Below are positions 52,597 to 61,526 of a stretch of DNA of 64,000 nucleotides, in pieces (positions within the stretch are counted from its first letter, which is position 1; each line of letters starts with the position of its first letter). The notes beneath the pieces were generated by a model. The model made no database searches. It had not been told where the DNA came from and saw only the letters and a list, made by a program, of their open reading frames with translations. Source of the DNA: an uncultured Muribaculaceae bacterium (GTDB taxonomy: Bacteria > Bacteroidota > Bacteroidia > Bacteroidales > Muribaculaceae). The DNA is taken from contig CAMWRV010000005.1 of NCBI GenBank assembly GCA_947176745.1, forward strand, positions 1 to 64,000. Reading direction: 5' to 3'. Made by a program: the position numbers and the translations under genes.

Positions 52597-55500
52597 TTAT
52601 CTTGCGGCTGCTATCTTGCGCACCACGCATTCGTTGCCCGATATGACTTCGACAATCAGGATGCCGTCGGCAGATGCGGGCACCGCTACAGTCTTGTCTC
52701 CGCTGCATTCAGCAAGCAGAAGACCGGAGGCGGAATATATGCGGCAGGTGTCGTAGTCGCCTTCGATTGTCACTCCTTCTCCGCGGGTGTATCTTATGCC
52801 GATGCCGGATTCCGAGGCGATCTCGGGTCTCCCTGAATGGGGAGAAACGAGGAACGACACGTTGGGAAGGTCATGGTAGCTTCCGTTGGGAGTCTGTGTG
52901 AAATCGAATCTGTCGGATCCGCGGTAGAGGCAGGTATGGAACAGCGGGTCGCTCGATGAGTAGGCGGCTTCGAAATAGACGGGTGTCATCGACTCGCTGT
53001 CGTGTCGGGTGAACACGCACAGGTTGCCGCCGGTGTAATGGAAGGGAGTGTCGAGAAGTATCGCCACGGTCTTGTTGGCCGGGTCGATCTGAAGCGTTCC
53101 CTCATAGACCTGAGCCAGATCTTCCTCTCCGATCATTGTGTTGTCGGCGAAATCTTCCTTGTCGACGCAGGCGAGCGCCACTTCGAAGTCTATGTTGCTC
53201 GGAGTCGATCCCATGGCGGTGTAGATGTAATAGATGATAGCCTTGATATCGACGTCAGTATGGTCCGCGAGGTTTTCGGCGGGATAGATTGTCTGCACCG
53301 CGCTGTGGAGGTATGATCCGTAGAATGGGGCGTATCCGGTGCCGGTTTTACCATCTTTTATGTGTACCATCTCGCCTGAGCCGAACACGGTGACCTGAAT
53401 TCCCGTGCCGAGGTCGTTGTCGGAATTGCTGTCTCCTTCCGCCACAACGCGCGGACGGATCTCTGTCACACCCTCTTTCTCAGGGGTCCAGATCACATCG
53501 AGCGTGCGGGTCATCTGGCTGGGTATGCTGACTGTATAGTCGCACGATACGAGCGTGTTGCCCTCGGCGTCAACGAGTTCGACGCTGAAGTTCTCGGTTG
53601 TGTTGAAGCCGCGGTTGGTCACTTCCACCTGATATGTCGATTCTGTCCCGACGTTGGCGAGAGTGTTGCCGTGAAGGGATCCTGCAGAGAGATCTGTGGC
53701 CTCCACCTCCTCGACCGCAAATTTGTAGAACTGGACGGGGACGGCGTTGCGGGTCTGGTATCCGAAGCAGTATGCGCCCGATTCCTCGACAGTGAAAGGC
53801 TCGGCATGCGTGATCCATTCGATGTCGTTGATCTCGCCGTCGGTTTCCGACAGAATTATGTTCATTTCTTCGGGAGTCTGGGCTTTTCCGAGAGCAAGGG
53901 TAGTGTTTGCAGGGAAGAGTGTGCCGAGAAGTCTGAGGTCATACTTTACCACATACAGTTTCCCTTTTTCAAGAGCCACGGGAGGAGAGATCAGCCAGTC
54001 GTCGGTCTCGGTCTCGGGATTAAGGATGTTCTCCGGATTGTATCTGAAGAAGGCGTCGTAAGTGCCGGCCCATCCTGTGGTATGCAGATACCAGGAGTAG
54101 TCGTCGCCGTCAACATTGAAGGTTTTCCACTGGTTGACTTGGTCGTTGTCGTTGAAATTGGCCGAGAAGGGAGTCTGGTGGGGATTTCCGGCAACGGCTG
54201 GAAGAGACTTGCCTGTGCCTCCGGTTCCGGCCGGAGTCGAAGCTGTGACCTCATAGTAGTAGCCGTGCATTTCATCAATTCCTTCGTCTGTGAGTCCGGT
54301 CATTGTGGAGTTTTCGAGAACGATCTTGCCGTCGGGGCATCGCTTCACGCTGTAAGTCACCTGCGACGCGTCATGCCAGCCTCCGTGAAGACCCGATTCG
54401 GGGGCAGTCCAGCTCACTGTTATGGTTTTGCCGTCGGCCGATGCCGTAGCGGAGACGGCGGGAGCTCCGGGCACATCCTCTCCGATCCAGAGTTCGGGCG
54501 CGTATGTCTGGCGTCCTTCTGCAACATCGTTCGAGGCCGCGATGCTGTATGTGTGGTTGCCGCAGGGCACGTCGGAGTCAGTCCAGGTCTGCTCTTTGCC
54601 GCTTTCCAGTCCTTCAAGTGTTGTGACTGGTGTGTCATCGCGGTATATTATGATGTCGATCTGTCCGAGTTCGTCTCCTCCCGCTGTCTTTGACGGATTG
54701 GTCCATGACAGGGTTGCAGTGGCGGCTCCCTGCTCTCCGGCTGTCACCGCGAATCCTTCAACGACCGACGGCGCGCCTTTGGGAAGGGGATTGGAATCGA
54801 TGTACAGACCGATTATCTCGCTGTCTGTGCCGATCGCTCCGACGGATTCCTTGACATATGTCCAGTCGGGTGTTCTCTCGAATCTTATCAGCTGCGAGAC
54901 TCCGTTGCCGGCTGCGTCTGCCGTATATGACGCCCAGTATGACACTCCTTTTCCGAAGTCGTGGGCCATGGACTGCAATCCTGCGGGTGTCACTCCGAGA
55001 TCAAGCATCTCATAGTTCAGATAGCCTCCCCATCTGGACACATCCCAAAGAACACCGCGTTCATCGACACCCATCAGAGTGCCTTCTGCATCTGTCATGA
55101 TGGATACAAGCGCGTGCTCCTCTTGTTGGCCGACAAGAGTGGCGTCTCCTGTGGCGGGATCGATAGTGAATATTCCGAACGGCGCAGTCGGCTCACCATC
55201 TTCGACATCAGCGTCTTCCAAATTGTATCCGGCTGCGTAGATGGCTCCCGAAGTCGCGTCGAACGTGAGGTCGGAGTAGATTATGTTGCCTGCCAGGTCG
55301 AATTTCCAGTCATAGTTCTTCACGACCCGGATTGTCATTGTGTTGAGGTCAAGGGTCAGGAATTTTGAAGCAAGAATGCCGTCGTCGGAATGTATTAGGT
55401 AATACACATTGTCATGGCATGTGGCGGCCATGATATTGTATTCCGACAGGTCAAGCAGTTCTTCCTCTTCAGAGGGATTGTCGACGGGAAAGGAGACAAG

Positions 55501-55635
55501 CCGCCCGCTCTCGGCATGGGCGGAATATACACGGATTCCATACGCCATGCTGGCGACAGATGTCTCTTCTCCATGAACCTGACCGACGGCTGCAGCAAGA
55601 GCGGCAGCGGTCAGGATGGTTGAAAGTCTGTTCAT
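52597..55635 (-). CDS. Large secreted protein with fibronectin-type and choice-of-anchor domains, type IX sorting-like C-terminus
   Basis: A 1012-residue exported protein of unknown function. A signal peptide covers about 1-22. The first 290 residues form a repeating beta region with SDLTFDATSGAIYAAG-type segments, as in beta-propellers. Two fibronectin III-like domains follow (about 290-480). Next comes a jelly-roll choice-of-anchor J-like domain beginning near FSANFNDNDQVNQWKTFNVD, then another Ig-like domain. The final 70 residues (GIGIRYTRGEG through CRIYSASGLLLAE to VISGNECVVRKI) resemble type IX secretion sorting domains. Enzymatic motifs were not recognised; adhesion or surface binding is inferred. 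Confidence 0.85.
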   Translation of the reverse strand: MNRLSTILTAAALAAAVGQVHGEETSVASMAYGIRVYSAHAESGRLVSFPVDNPSEEEELLDLSEYNIMAATCHDNVYYLIHSDDGILASKFLTLDLNTMTIRVVKNYDWKFDLAGNIIYSDLTFDATSGAIYAAGYNLEDADVEDGEPTAPFGIFTIDPATGDATLVGQQEEHALVSIMTDAEGTLMGVDERGVLWDVSRWGGYLNYEMLDLGVTPAGLQSMAHDFGKGVSYWASYTADAAGNGVSQLIRFERTPDWTYVKESVGAIGTDSEIIGLYIDSNPLPKGAPSVVEGFAVTAGEQGAATATLSWTNPSKTAGGDELGQIDIIIYRDDTPVTTLEGLESGKEQTWTDSDVPCGNHTYSIAASNDVAEGRQTYAPELWIGEDVPGAPAVSATASADGKTITVSWTAPESGLHGGWHDASQVTYSVKRCPDGKIVLENSTMTGLTDEGIDEMHGYYYEVTASTPAGTGGTGKSLPAVAGNPHQTPFSANFNDNDQVNQWKTFNVDGDDYSWYLHTTGWAGTYDAFFRYNPENILNPETETDDWLISPPVALEKGKLYVVKYDLRLLGTLFPANTTLALGKAQTPEEMNIILSETDGEINDIEWITHAEPFTVEESGAYCFGYQTRNAVPVQFYKFAVEEVEATDLSAGSLHGNTLANVGTESTYQVEVTNRGFNTTENFSVELVDAEGNTLVSCDYTVSIPSQMTRTLDVIWTPEKEGVTEIRPRVVAEGDSNSDNDLGTGIQVTVFGSGEMVHIKDGKTGTGYAPFYGSYLHSAVQTIYPAENLADHTDVDIKAIIYYIYTAMGSTPSNIDFEVALACVDKEDFADNTMIGEEDLAQVYEGTLQIDPANKTVAILLDTPFHYTGGNLCVFTRHDSESMTPVYFEAAYSSSDPLFHTCLYRGSDRFDFTQTPNGSYHDLPNVSFLVSPHSGRPEIASESGIGIRYTRGEGVTIEGDYDTCRIYSASGLLLAECSGDKTVAVPASADGILIVEVISGNECVVRKIAAAR

Positions 55636-55706
55636 GTTGTTTTGTTTAATTTATTATTGTTGTTCTTGTGGTCAGTATATCGGGAAGGACCTGTTCTGTC
55701 CGGCCG

Positions 55707-55714
55707 CAAATATA
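55707..55714 (-). promoter_or_regulatory. Candidate -7 element for the large secreted protein
   Basis: Minus-strand TATATTTG, about 75 bases before the start codon; the -33 element is unclear. The rest of the 193-base gap shows no other feature. Confidence 0.4.
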
Positions 55715-55828
55715 GCACATAAATCGTCGTTATGGGTGAAAAAGAGCGGAAAAGACGTCTGATTTTCCGTATTCAGTACAAAAATAAGTCTTACGGCTGT
55801 CAATATGCTGAATGTCGGGTCGGTTCTG

Positions 55829-57565
55829 TCACGATGTGAAGGGCTTTGCTTTGGCATCAAGGCTTCGTGCCGCCTGACGTATGAACTCGGTGGTGGTCAT
55901 GCCTGTCACAGACTTGAAGACAGAAGAGAAGTGGGTTCTTGACCGGTAGCCTACATTTTCGGCGACGGCAGCTATGGTCGGCCTCATTCCCGGGGCTGTG
56001 AGTTGACGGCATGCCTCCGCTATCCGGTATTCTCCCAGAAGAGAGCTGAAGCTTTTGCCTGTGCAGGTATTTATGGCCTGTGAGATGCGTCTGGAGTGGA
56101 TGCCGGTCATATGAGATAGTTCCTCGATATTGAAATCGGGGTTGTAGATTACGTTGTTTTCCGAGAAGATCCGTAGCACCTGTTCGAACACCGGCTGAAG
56201 AGATTTCTCTTCGCCGGAGGTTTCTTCCGGTGAGGGTGTGGTCTCCGGCCGTGTGGTTCCGCGTTCGGCAAGAGCTTCGGCAAGTTCCACGTTTTTTCTG
56301 AACAGGCTTGCATTCGTATCTTTCAGTTCCCGGTTTTTGCGGAATATCCATAAAAGCAGAAGCAGAATGGCGGCTGCGCTGATGCCGAGCGTAAGCACGA
56401 CAGTTTTCTGTCTGCTGTGTTTTATGAGCAGAATCTGCCGTTCATCCTCTTTCTTTTTTAGTTGTTCCTCGATGCCCGATACCTTCCACTCCTCCTCGAT
56501 GTTTCTGAGCAGACCGTATTTCTGTGAGTTGTACAGGGAATCGCGGACTTTCATGGCCCGGAACTCACATTCTCTGACAGCCTGCGGATTGCCTGTCTGT
56601 CTGTAATAGTCCGCTTTTTTCTTGTAGAGCAGATCATAAAGGTCGAACAGAGAGTTGGCCTTTATTATTCTCTCGGCTTCAGATATTTTTTGTGATGCTC
56701 GGGCCGTGTTGTTGGTTTTCAGGTGAAGGTGGGCGGTAATGAGCAGAGCGGCCGCGTGGTAACGGAGCACTGTTATGTCAGGATTGTCGGGAGTGGCGAA
56801 TGTCCGGTCTGAAAGTGCTGTTTCTGCAAGTCGGGAGGCTCCCTTGTAGTCGTTTTTTTCTATTAGATCCATCGCTCCGAGGATATTCCTGCAGTATCTT
56901 ACGAGTACAGAGGTGTCGGAAGCTTCTGATTTTCTGAATTGTTCACGTTCTTTCCTTATGGATGTCACCGAGTCGTTCAGAATTGTGAACCATGCCAGAT
57001 TGGCGAATGAATAACCGATTTTCTTAAGATCCTTGTGTAGAGATACGTCAAATCCTTTTTTTAGGTAATAGGATGCTTTGGGCAGATCATTATAGCTTGT
57101 GTAAATATCGGCGAAAGTAAAGTATATGTCAGTCAGTGCGAAGCCTGGATTCTCTTTCCCGTGAGTCTCGCATATCGCCGCACTTTTCATAAGACTTGTG
57201 AAGGCCTGCTGTGCGTTTCCGTATTCGTAGAAATATATATGTCCGATGTTCGAATAGATTCTGGCCAGATTTTCCCAGTCAGATTCAGTGAATCTGTCGG
57301 CAGGCCTGCTGAGTGCGGTCCTGTACCATAACAAGGCGTTCAGGGGATCTTTTTGTTCAAGAAACACCGATCTCCCTTTATGTCTGATCTGGTCAACGGT
57401 CATATCTTTCGACAGGCGCAGCAGGCTGTCGAAATCAGCAGTGGTGTCAGGGGAAACCTTTCCCTCTGCGGTACTGAAAAGAAGTGTCAGGCAGATAGCG
57501 AGAAGAATCAGCCCTCTCGGAGTCCGGATTGCGCGTATGATGTTCTCTTTCTTTGATTTGTCCAT
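55829..57565 (-). CDS. Membrane-anchored TPR/AraC-type transcription regulator
   Basis: A 578-residue regulator. A signal anchor (about 18-34) is followed by tetratricopeptide-like helical repeats on the periplasmic side (about 75-340). A transmembrane segment (about 385-405) leads to a cytoplasmic linker and a C-terminal AraC-type double helix-turn-helix (about 465-570), with VAENVGYRSRTHFSSVFKSVTG as the second unit. This layout is common in Bacteroidota and is thought to couple an envelope signal to transcription. It stands between the secreted-protein gene and the ECF sigma cassette; which of them it controls is not shown. The signal sensed is unknown. Confidence 0.9.
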   Translation of the reverse strand: MDKSKKENIIRAIRTPRGLILLAICLTLLFSTAEGKVSPDTTADFDSLLRLSKDMTVDQIRHKGRSVFLEQKDPLNALLWYRTALSRPADRFTESDWENLARIYSNIGHIYFYEYGNAQQAFTSLMKSAAICETHGKENPGFALTDIYFTFADIYTSYNDLPKASYYLKKGFDVSLHKDLKKIGYSFANLAWFTILNDSVTSIRKEREQFRKSEASDTSVLVRYCRNILGAMDLIEKNDYKGASRLAETALSDRTFATPDNPDITVLRYHAAALLITAHLHLKTNNTARASQKISEAERIIKANSLFDLYDLLYKKKADYYRQTGNPQAVRECEFRAMKVRDSLYNSQKYGLLRNIEEEWKVSGIEEQLKKKEDERQILLIKHSRQKTVVLTLGISAAAILLLLLWIFRKNRELKDTNASLFRKNVELAEALAERGTTRPETTPSPEETSGEEKSLQPVFEQVLRIFSENNVIYNPDFNIEELSHMTGIHSRRISQAINTCTGKSFSSLLGEYRIAEACRQLTAPGMRPTIAAVAENVGYRSRTHFSSVFKSVTGMTTTEFIRQAARSLDAKAKPFTS

Positions 57566-57602
57566 AGGGCGGAGCCGAAGCCGTAATATCCGGCATCAGA
57601 TG

Positions 57603-57634
57603 CAAATATAGATAAAAATTCCGGCTTGCCCAAC
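57603..57634 (-). promoter_or_regulatory. Candidate promoter for the TPR/AraC regulator
   Basis: Minus-strand TATATTTG (57603-57610) with GTTG (57631-57634) 20 bases upstream. The predicted leader is about 30 bases. Confidence 0.6.
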
Positions 57635-57764
57635 AAAAAAAGCAATGCCCCGACGCGTGAAACGCATTTATGCAATTATTTCTATGCTCCCGCAGTTTCA
57701 TATAAGTGAAAAAAATTTTATGACAGGGGTTGGGAAAATCAATGTCGTAGTGTAATATAGATGT

Positions 57765-58262
57765 ATGGCGTTAAACTCTGATATAGAAAGACTGTTCAAA
57801 GCCAATTATGAATTGATGCTTAAACTCGCGGTAGCGGCATTGCATGACGTGGATGCAGCCAACGATGTGGTGCACAGCGTCTTTTCTTCGCTGCTGGCAT
57901 CCGGGTTGCCTGATTCCGCAGATACGGCGTATCTGTTGAGAGCCACACGCAACAGGGCATTGAATCATATCCGTAATCTGGATGCCAGAAAACGGATCGC
58001 AGAGTTGTATACTCTTGAATCGGAATCAGATGCTGACGATGCAAATGATGAGATTCCGGATCACCGGCAGATCGCACAGATGATAGAAGACTCTCTGACG
58101 CCGCAGACTGCAGAAGTCGTAAGACTGCGCTTTTATGAAGGTCTCAGGTACTCAGCGATTTCTGAAAGACTTTGTATCAGCGAGACTGCCGTTTACAAGC
58201 ATCTCAGACGGGCCATTGAAATTCTTCGACCAATAATGAAAGAAAAATATGGACAAAATTGA
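57765..58262 (+). CDS. ECF-type RNA polymerase sigma factor
   Basis: A 165-residue extracytoplasmic-function sigma factor. Region 2 includes NDVVHSVFSSLLAS and the helix AYLLRATRNRALNHIRN. Region 4 is the helix-turn-helix RYSAISERLCISETAVYKHLRRAIE. It overlaps the downstream anti-sigma gene by 14 bases and should direct polymerase to a small set of promoters when released. No promoter of the usual TAnnTTTG type was found in the AT-rich region upstream. An inverted repeat TTTCA-N6-TGAAA lies at 57696-57711. Confidence 0.93.
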   Translation: MALNSDIERLFKANYELMLKLAVAALHDVDAANDVVHSVFSSLLASGLPDSADTAYLLRATRNRALNHIRNLDARKRIAELYTLESESDADDANDEIPDHRQIAQMIEDSLTPQTAEVVRLRFYEGLRYSAISERLCISETAVYKHLRRAIEILRPIMKEKYGQN

Positions 58263-58905
58263 CAAGATTCTTGACCTTATCGAAAATCCCGACCGCTATT
58301 CTCCGGATGAAGTTGACGAAATGATGTCAGACCCGGAGATCAAGGAATTGTATGAGATTCTCAGAAAGACATCGGAATCTCTGCATGCGTCTGCAGCGAC
58401 GGCAGGTACACATGATGTCGATGAGGAATGGCGGAAATTCAGTCTTTCCTCATGCCGTCGCGACAGGCGGACGGTATGGCATCAGTATCGGGCGGCAGCA
58501 ATCGGTGCGGTCATTGTGACTTCGATACTGGCGGTTGCCATGGGAATAAGCATTTCTGTCAGGAGCGGGATGACGCAATCTGATAATATTGCTGAAGCCG
58601 GGACGGCTCTTTCCGGGACTCAGGTTGTCGAATCTGTCGAAGACAGTGTGTGCGGCGGTTCACATATGGAACCTGTTGCTTGTGAAACGCCGATAGAATT
58701 CGAAAACGAGACACTTGAGATTATTCTTGACATGATTGCGGAAAGAAATGGCCTCGAAGTGAAATTCATTTCATCCGATCACAAGTATCTGCATCTCTAT
58801 TTTGTCTGGGACACAACACAGCCGGTTGAAGAGACAATAGCACGACTTAACAACTTCGAGCGTTTCGATATCAGCATGTCAGGTCGTACAATTATTGTCG
58901 AATAG
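58249..58905 (+). CDS. Short transmembrane anti-sigma protein with DUF4974 domain
   Basis: A 218-residue membrane protein of the FecR-like anti-sigma type. An N-terminal cytoplasmic part (1-80) rich in acidic helices would bind the sigma factor. One transmembrane segment spans about 82-103, followed by a linker of about 45 residues and a C-terminal STN/DUF4974-type domain (about 148-218, beginning IEFENETLEIIL). The periplasmic FecR core that usually fills 100 residues or more is largely missing, so this is a compact version. It begins inside the sigma gene and is followed 66 bases later by the receptor gene. Confidence 0.83.
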   Translation: MDKIDKILDLIENPDRYSPDEVDEMMSDPEIKELYEILRKTSESLHASAATAGTHDVDEEWRKFSLSSCRRDRRTVWHQYRAAAIGAVIVTSILAVAMGISISVRSGMTQSDNIAEAGTALSGTQVVESVEDSVCGGSHMEPVACETPIEFENETLEIILDMIAERNGLEVKFISSDHKYLHLYFVWDTTQPVEETIARLNNFERFDISMSGRTIIVE

Positions 58906-58924
58906 GTAAGTGTTCAAATTTAAT
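58906..58924. repeat. 19-base sequence shared with the htpG promoter region
   Basis: The 19-mer gtaagtgttcaaatttaat begins at the base after the anti-sigma stop codon and matches 11199-11217 exactly. Read on the minus strand it contains TAAATTTG. Confidence 0.7.
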
Positions 58925-58933
58925 TTATACACT

Positions 58934-58975
58934 ATGCGAGCTTGTTTAATATTTCAAGAGCACACCTCCTTATGA
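58934..58975 (+). CDS. Possible 13-codon upstream open frame
   Basis: ATG at 58934 opens a 13-residue frame (MRACLIFQEHTSL) ending in TGA 58973-58975. The stop overlaps the receptor ATG (58972-58974) by four bases, the usual geometry of translational coupling. There is no other evidence that it is translated. Confidence 0.25.
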   Translation: MRACLIFQEHTSL

Positions 58976-61494
58976 AAAGATATCTGACTCTCATGTTTTG
59001 CATGGCGATTTGCTTTGCCATGCATGCCCGCAAATTTAATTACAGTTTTTCCGATACGCCGTTGTCTGATGCATTGACTAAAATTTCACGCGAGCATCCT
59101 GAGCTTAAAATCAGTTTCATTTATAATGAACTCGGCGACTACAGGACTTCGGCCCGGATAAACACCGACAATGGAGCAGATGCTGTCCGTCGGCTTGCTT
59201 CAATGCTCCCTATCCGTGTTCTGGATTCGAAAAACGGCATATATGTCGAGGCCATGCAGCGTGGGGTCTACCGGTATGTGGGGCGTGCAACGGGAGAGGG
59301 TGACGAAGGTGTGCCGCATGCTACGGTCATGGTGTTGTCTCCCAAAGATTCAACAGTTCTTACATATGCGTTCACTGCTGACGACGGACGATTCTCGATT
59401 CCGTGCGATGTCCACAACGCAATTCTTAAACTGAGCAGTGTCGGATATGTCACGACCTTTCGCAGATCGACCGGTTTCAATGTCGGCGATGTGAAGATGG
59501 AGCTTTTGCCGGTCGCATTGAATGGAGTTACTGTTAAAACCGAATATGCAATGATCGAACCGGACAAACTGGTCTTCATTCCGGGAAAGCGCGAGAAAAA
59601 CACTTCTCACGGGGGAGCGGATCTTCTTCTTGCGATGGGTTTGCCGACAGTGCGTGTCAATCCTGTTGATAAATCGATAACCACTAATTTGGGCGATGAA
59701 GTAAGCGTATATATTGATTATATGCCGGCAGACAGGAACCGGCTCGCCGGCATGCGCACACAGGATGTGAGGAAAGTGGAGGTATATGAGAACCCGCAGG
59801 ATCCCCGGTTCGGAGGTGCCCGGTATGTGGTAAATTTCATAATGGTTCAGTATGAATATGGAGGATACACCAAATTTGACGTGTGGCAAAGTCTTCCGGA
59901 GCCTACAGGCGATTATTCTGTCAATTCCAAGATGTCTTACAAGAAAATGACCTATGACATTTCTGCCGGAAGCCATTATGAAAAAGATGAGCATAGTGCA
60001 AGCGTGTCGCAGTCTGACTATCGCTTTCCAGGTCAGGATGTAAGCTGGTATCTTGAATCTGATTCACGACATTATGTCTGCAGCAGTGAGTTCGCTACAT
60101 TCAGAGCGGTTTATTCCGATGATAAGAACAGGATTTCAAACACTATAGGATATCAGGGTCTGGGAAGCCGTTTCAAACGTAGTGACCTTAATTTTTTTAC
60201 TCCCGATATATATCCTGACGGGACATCGGTCAACGGCATTGACGCGCGGTCCAATTCTGCTACGTGGAATGGCTTGTACCAGTTCTTTCTGCCGAAATCA
60301 GTCTTGTTGTCTGTAACCCCGACACTCAAGTATTCGCATCACTCCAGAGGTAATTCTTATGAGACGGATGAGAAACTTGTGGCAACCGATGCAAAAGAGA
60401 ACGCGTGGTATGGATTACTGAGCGTGAACTGTAGCAAACAGTGGGGAGCAAAGTCGCTTACGGCTTCGCTCTATGGCGAGCTTTCCGACAACAGACTGAA
60501 TTATGATGGGTCAAATCTCTCTGCTGTCCACAGCACTACAGGTGCTGTCGGTGCCGGCTTGTCTTCACGCCTCGTTTTCGGCAAGTTCTGGCTTTCTCCT
60601 ACTGTCAGACTGTATTATAGCTATAAGAAATTCGATGATTTCAAGGATATACAATTGTTGCCCAAGTATTGGGTGCAGCTCGGATGGAATTTCAACGAAC
60701 GGCATCAGATCAGCATGTCATCGGAGATGTCGCATTGGTCGGTAGGCGTGGCGCAACGGAGTCCCAATATCGTAATTCTCAATCTTCTTGATGCCGTTAC
60801 GGGAAATCCTTCGATCAGACCCGGTCTGCTCAATTCTGTTGCTGCTTATTATAATTGTAAAGCCGGATCCAACCTGTTTTTGACCGCTTTTGCAAGGTTC
60901 AACAGGCTGACGAAACCTATTGTCGATATCTACATCCCGACCGTAATCGATGGAAAGGAAATGATGTTGAAGTCTCTTGAAAGAGAAGGGTATTTTAGTG
61001 AATTGATTTATGGCGGCACCGCGTCGTTCAGCCTGTTTGAGCGCTCTCTAAGCATGTGGGCGTCGGTTTATGGCAAATATGCCCGCAGAGGAGGCCGAAT
61101 CTGTTATAGTGGAAACTTCGCCAATTTCAATTCGGGAATAAATTATTACCTGAAGAACTTTTATTTCTCTGTCTATTATCAGGCTTCCAGACATGAAATG
61201 TCTCAGGATGACAGGATGTTTCGCATGCCTTCATACTACAGGCTGACTGTAGGGTGGGGAGCGAAAGGTTTCAATGTGTCGCTTTCCGGGAACAATCTGT
61301 TCCGCTCCTCCGACAAAGCCAGCTATGTTGAGAGGGTTGATGAAAATTACTCTGTATGGCAACAGGAATACACCCGGACCGTTTCGCGTGGTATCAGCGT
61401 TGAACTGTCTTATTCATTCTCTTATGGCAAGAAAGTGCGTCAGGACGACAACCCGGGCAAAACCGGAGAGATCAGTTCAGGTATTCTGAAGTAA
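58972..61494 (+). CDS. Outer-membrane beta-barrel receptor with STN and carboxypeptidase-like domains
   Basis: An 840-residue TonB-receptor-like protein, predicted as the surface partner of the sigma/anti-sigma pair. Signal peptide about 1-19; STN domain about 22-95 (FNYSFSDTPLSDALTKIS), which in FecA-type receptors signals to the anti-sigma protein; a carboxypeptidase-regulatory-like beta domain at about 103-182; a plug-like region with VYIDYMPADRNRLAGMRTQD; then a 22-strand-type barrel to the C-terminus. No SusD-like lipoprotein gene follows. I chose the ATG at 58972 because it directly precedes the signal peptide. The ligand is unknown. Confidence 0.88.
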   Translation: MKRYLTLMFCMAICFAMHARKFNYSFSDTPLSDALTKISREHPELKISFIYNELGDYRTSARINTDNGADAVRRLASMLPIRVLDSKNGIYVEAMQRGVYRYVGRATGEGDEGVPHATVMVLSPKDSTVLTYAFTADDGRFSIPCDVHNAILKLSSVGYVTTFRRSTGFNVGDVKMELLPVALNGVTVKTEYAMIEPDKLVFIPGKREKNTSHGGADLLLAMGLPTVRVNPVDKSITTNLGDEVSVYIDYMPADRNRLAGMRTQDVRKVEVYENPQDPRFGGARYVVNFIMVQYEYGGYTKFDVWQSLPEPTGDYSVNSKMSYKKMTYDISAGSHYEKDEHSASVSQSDYRFPGQDVSWYLESDSRHYVCSSEFATFRAVYSDDKNRISNTIGYQGLGSRFKRSDLNFFTPDIYPDGTSVNGIDARSNSATWNGLYQFFLPKSVLLSVTPTLKYSHHSRGNSYETDEKLVATDAKENAWYGLLSVNCSKQWGAKSLTASLYGELSDNRLNYDGSNLSAVHSTTGAVGAGLSSRLVFGKFWLSPTVRLYYSYKKFDDFKDIQLLPKYWVQLGWNFNERHQISMSSEMSHWSVGVAQRSPNIVILNLLDAVTGNPSIRPGLLNSVAAYYNCKAGSNLFLTAFARFNRLTKPIVDIYIPTVIDGKEMMLKSLEREGYFSELIYGGTASFSLFERSLSMWASVYGKYARRGGRICYSGNFANFNSGINYYLKNFYFSVYYQASRHEMSQDDRMFRMPSYYRLTVGWGAKGFNVSLSGNNLFRSSDKASYVERVDENYSVWQQEYTRTVSRGISVELSYSFSYGKKVRQDDNPGKTGEISSGILK

Positions 61495-61526
61495 TTGTAG
61501 ATTCAGTTCAGCAAAAGTGACTCATG

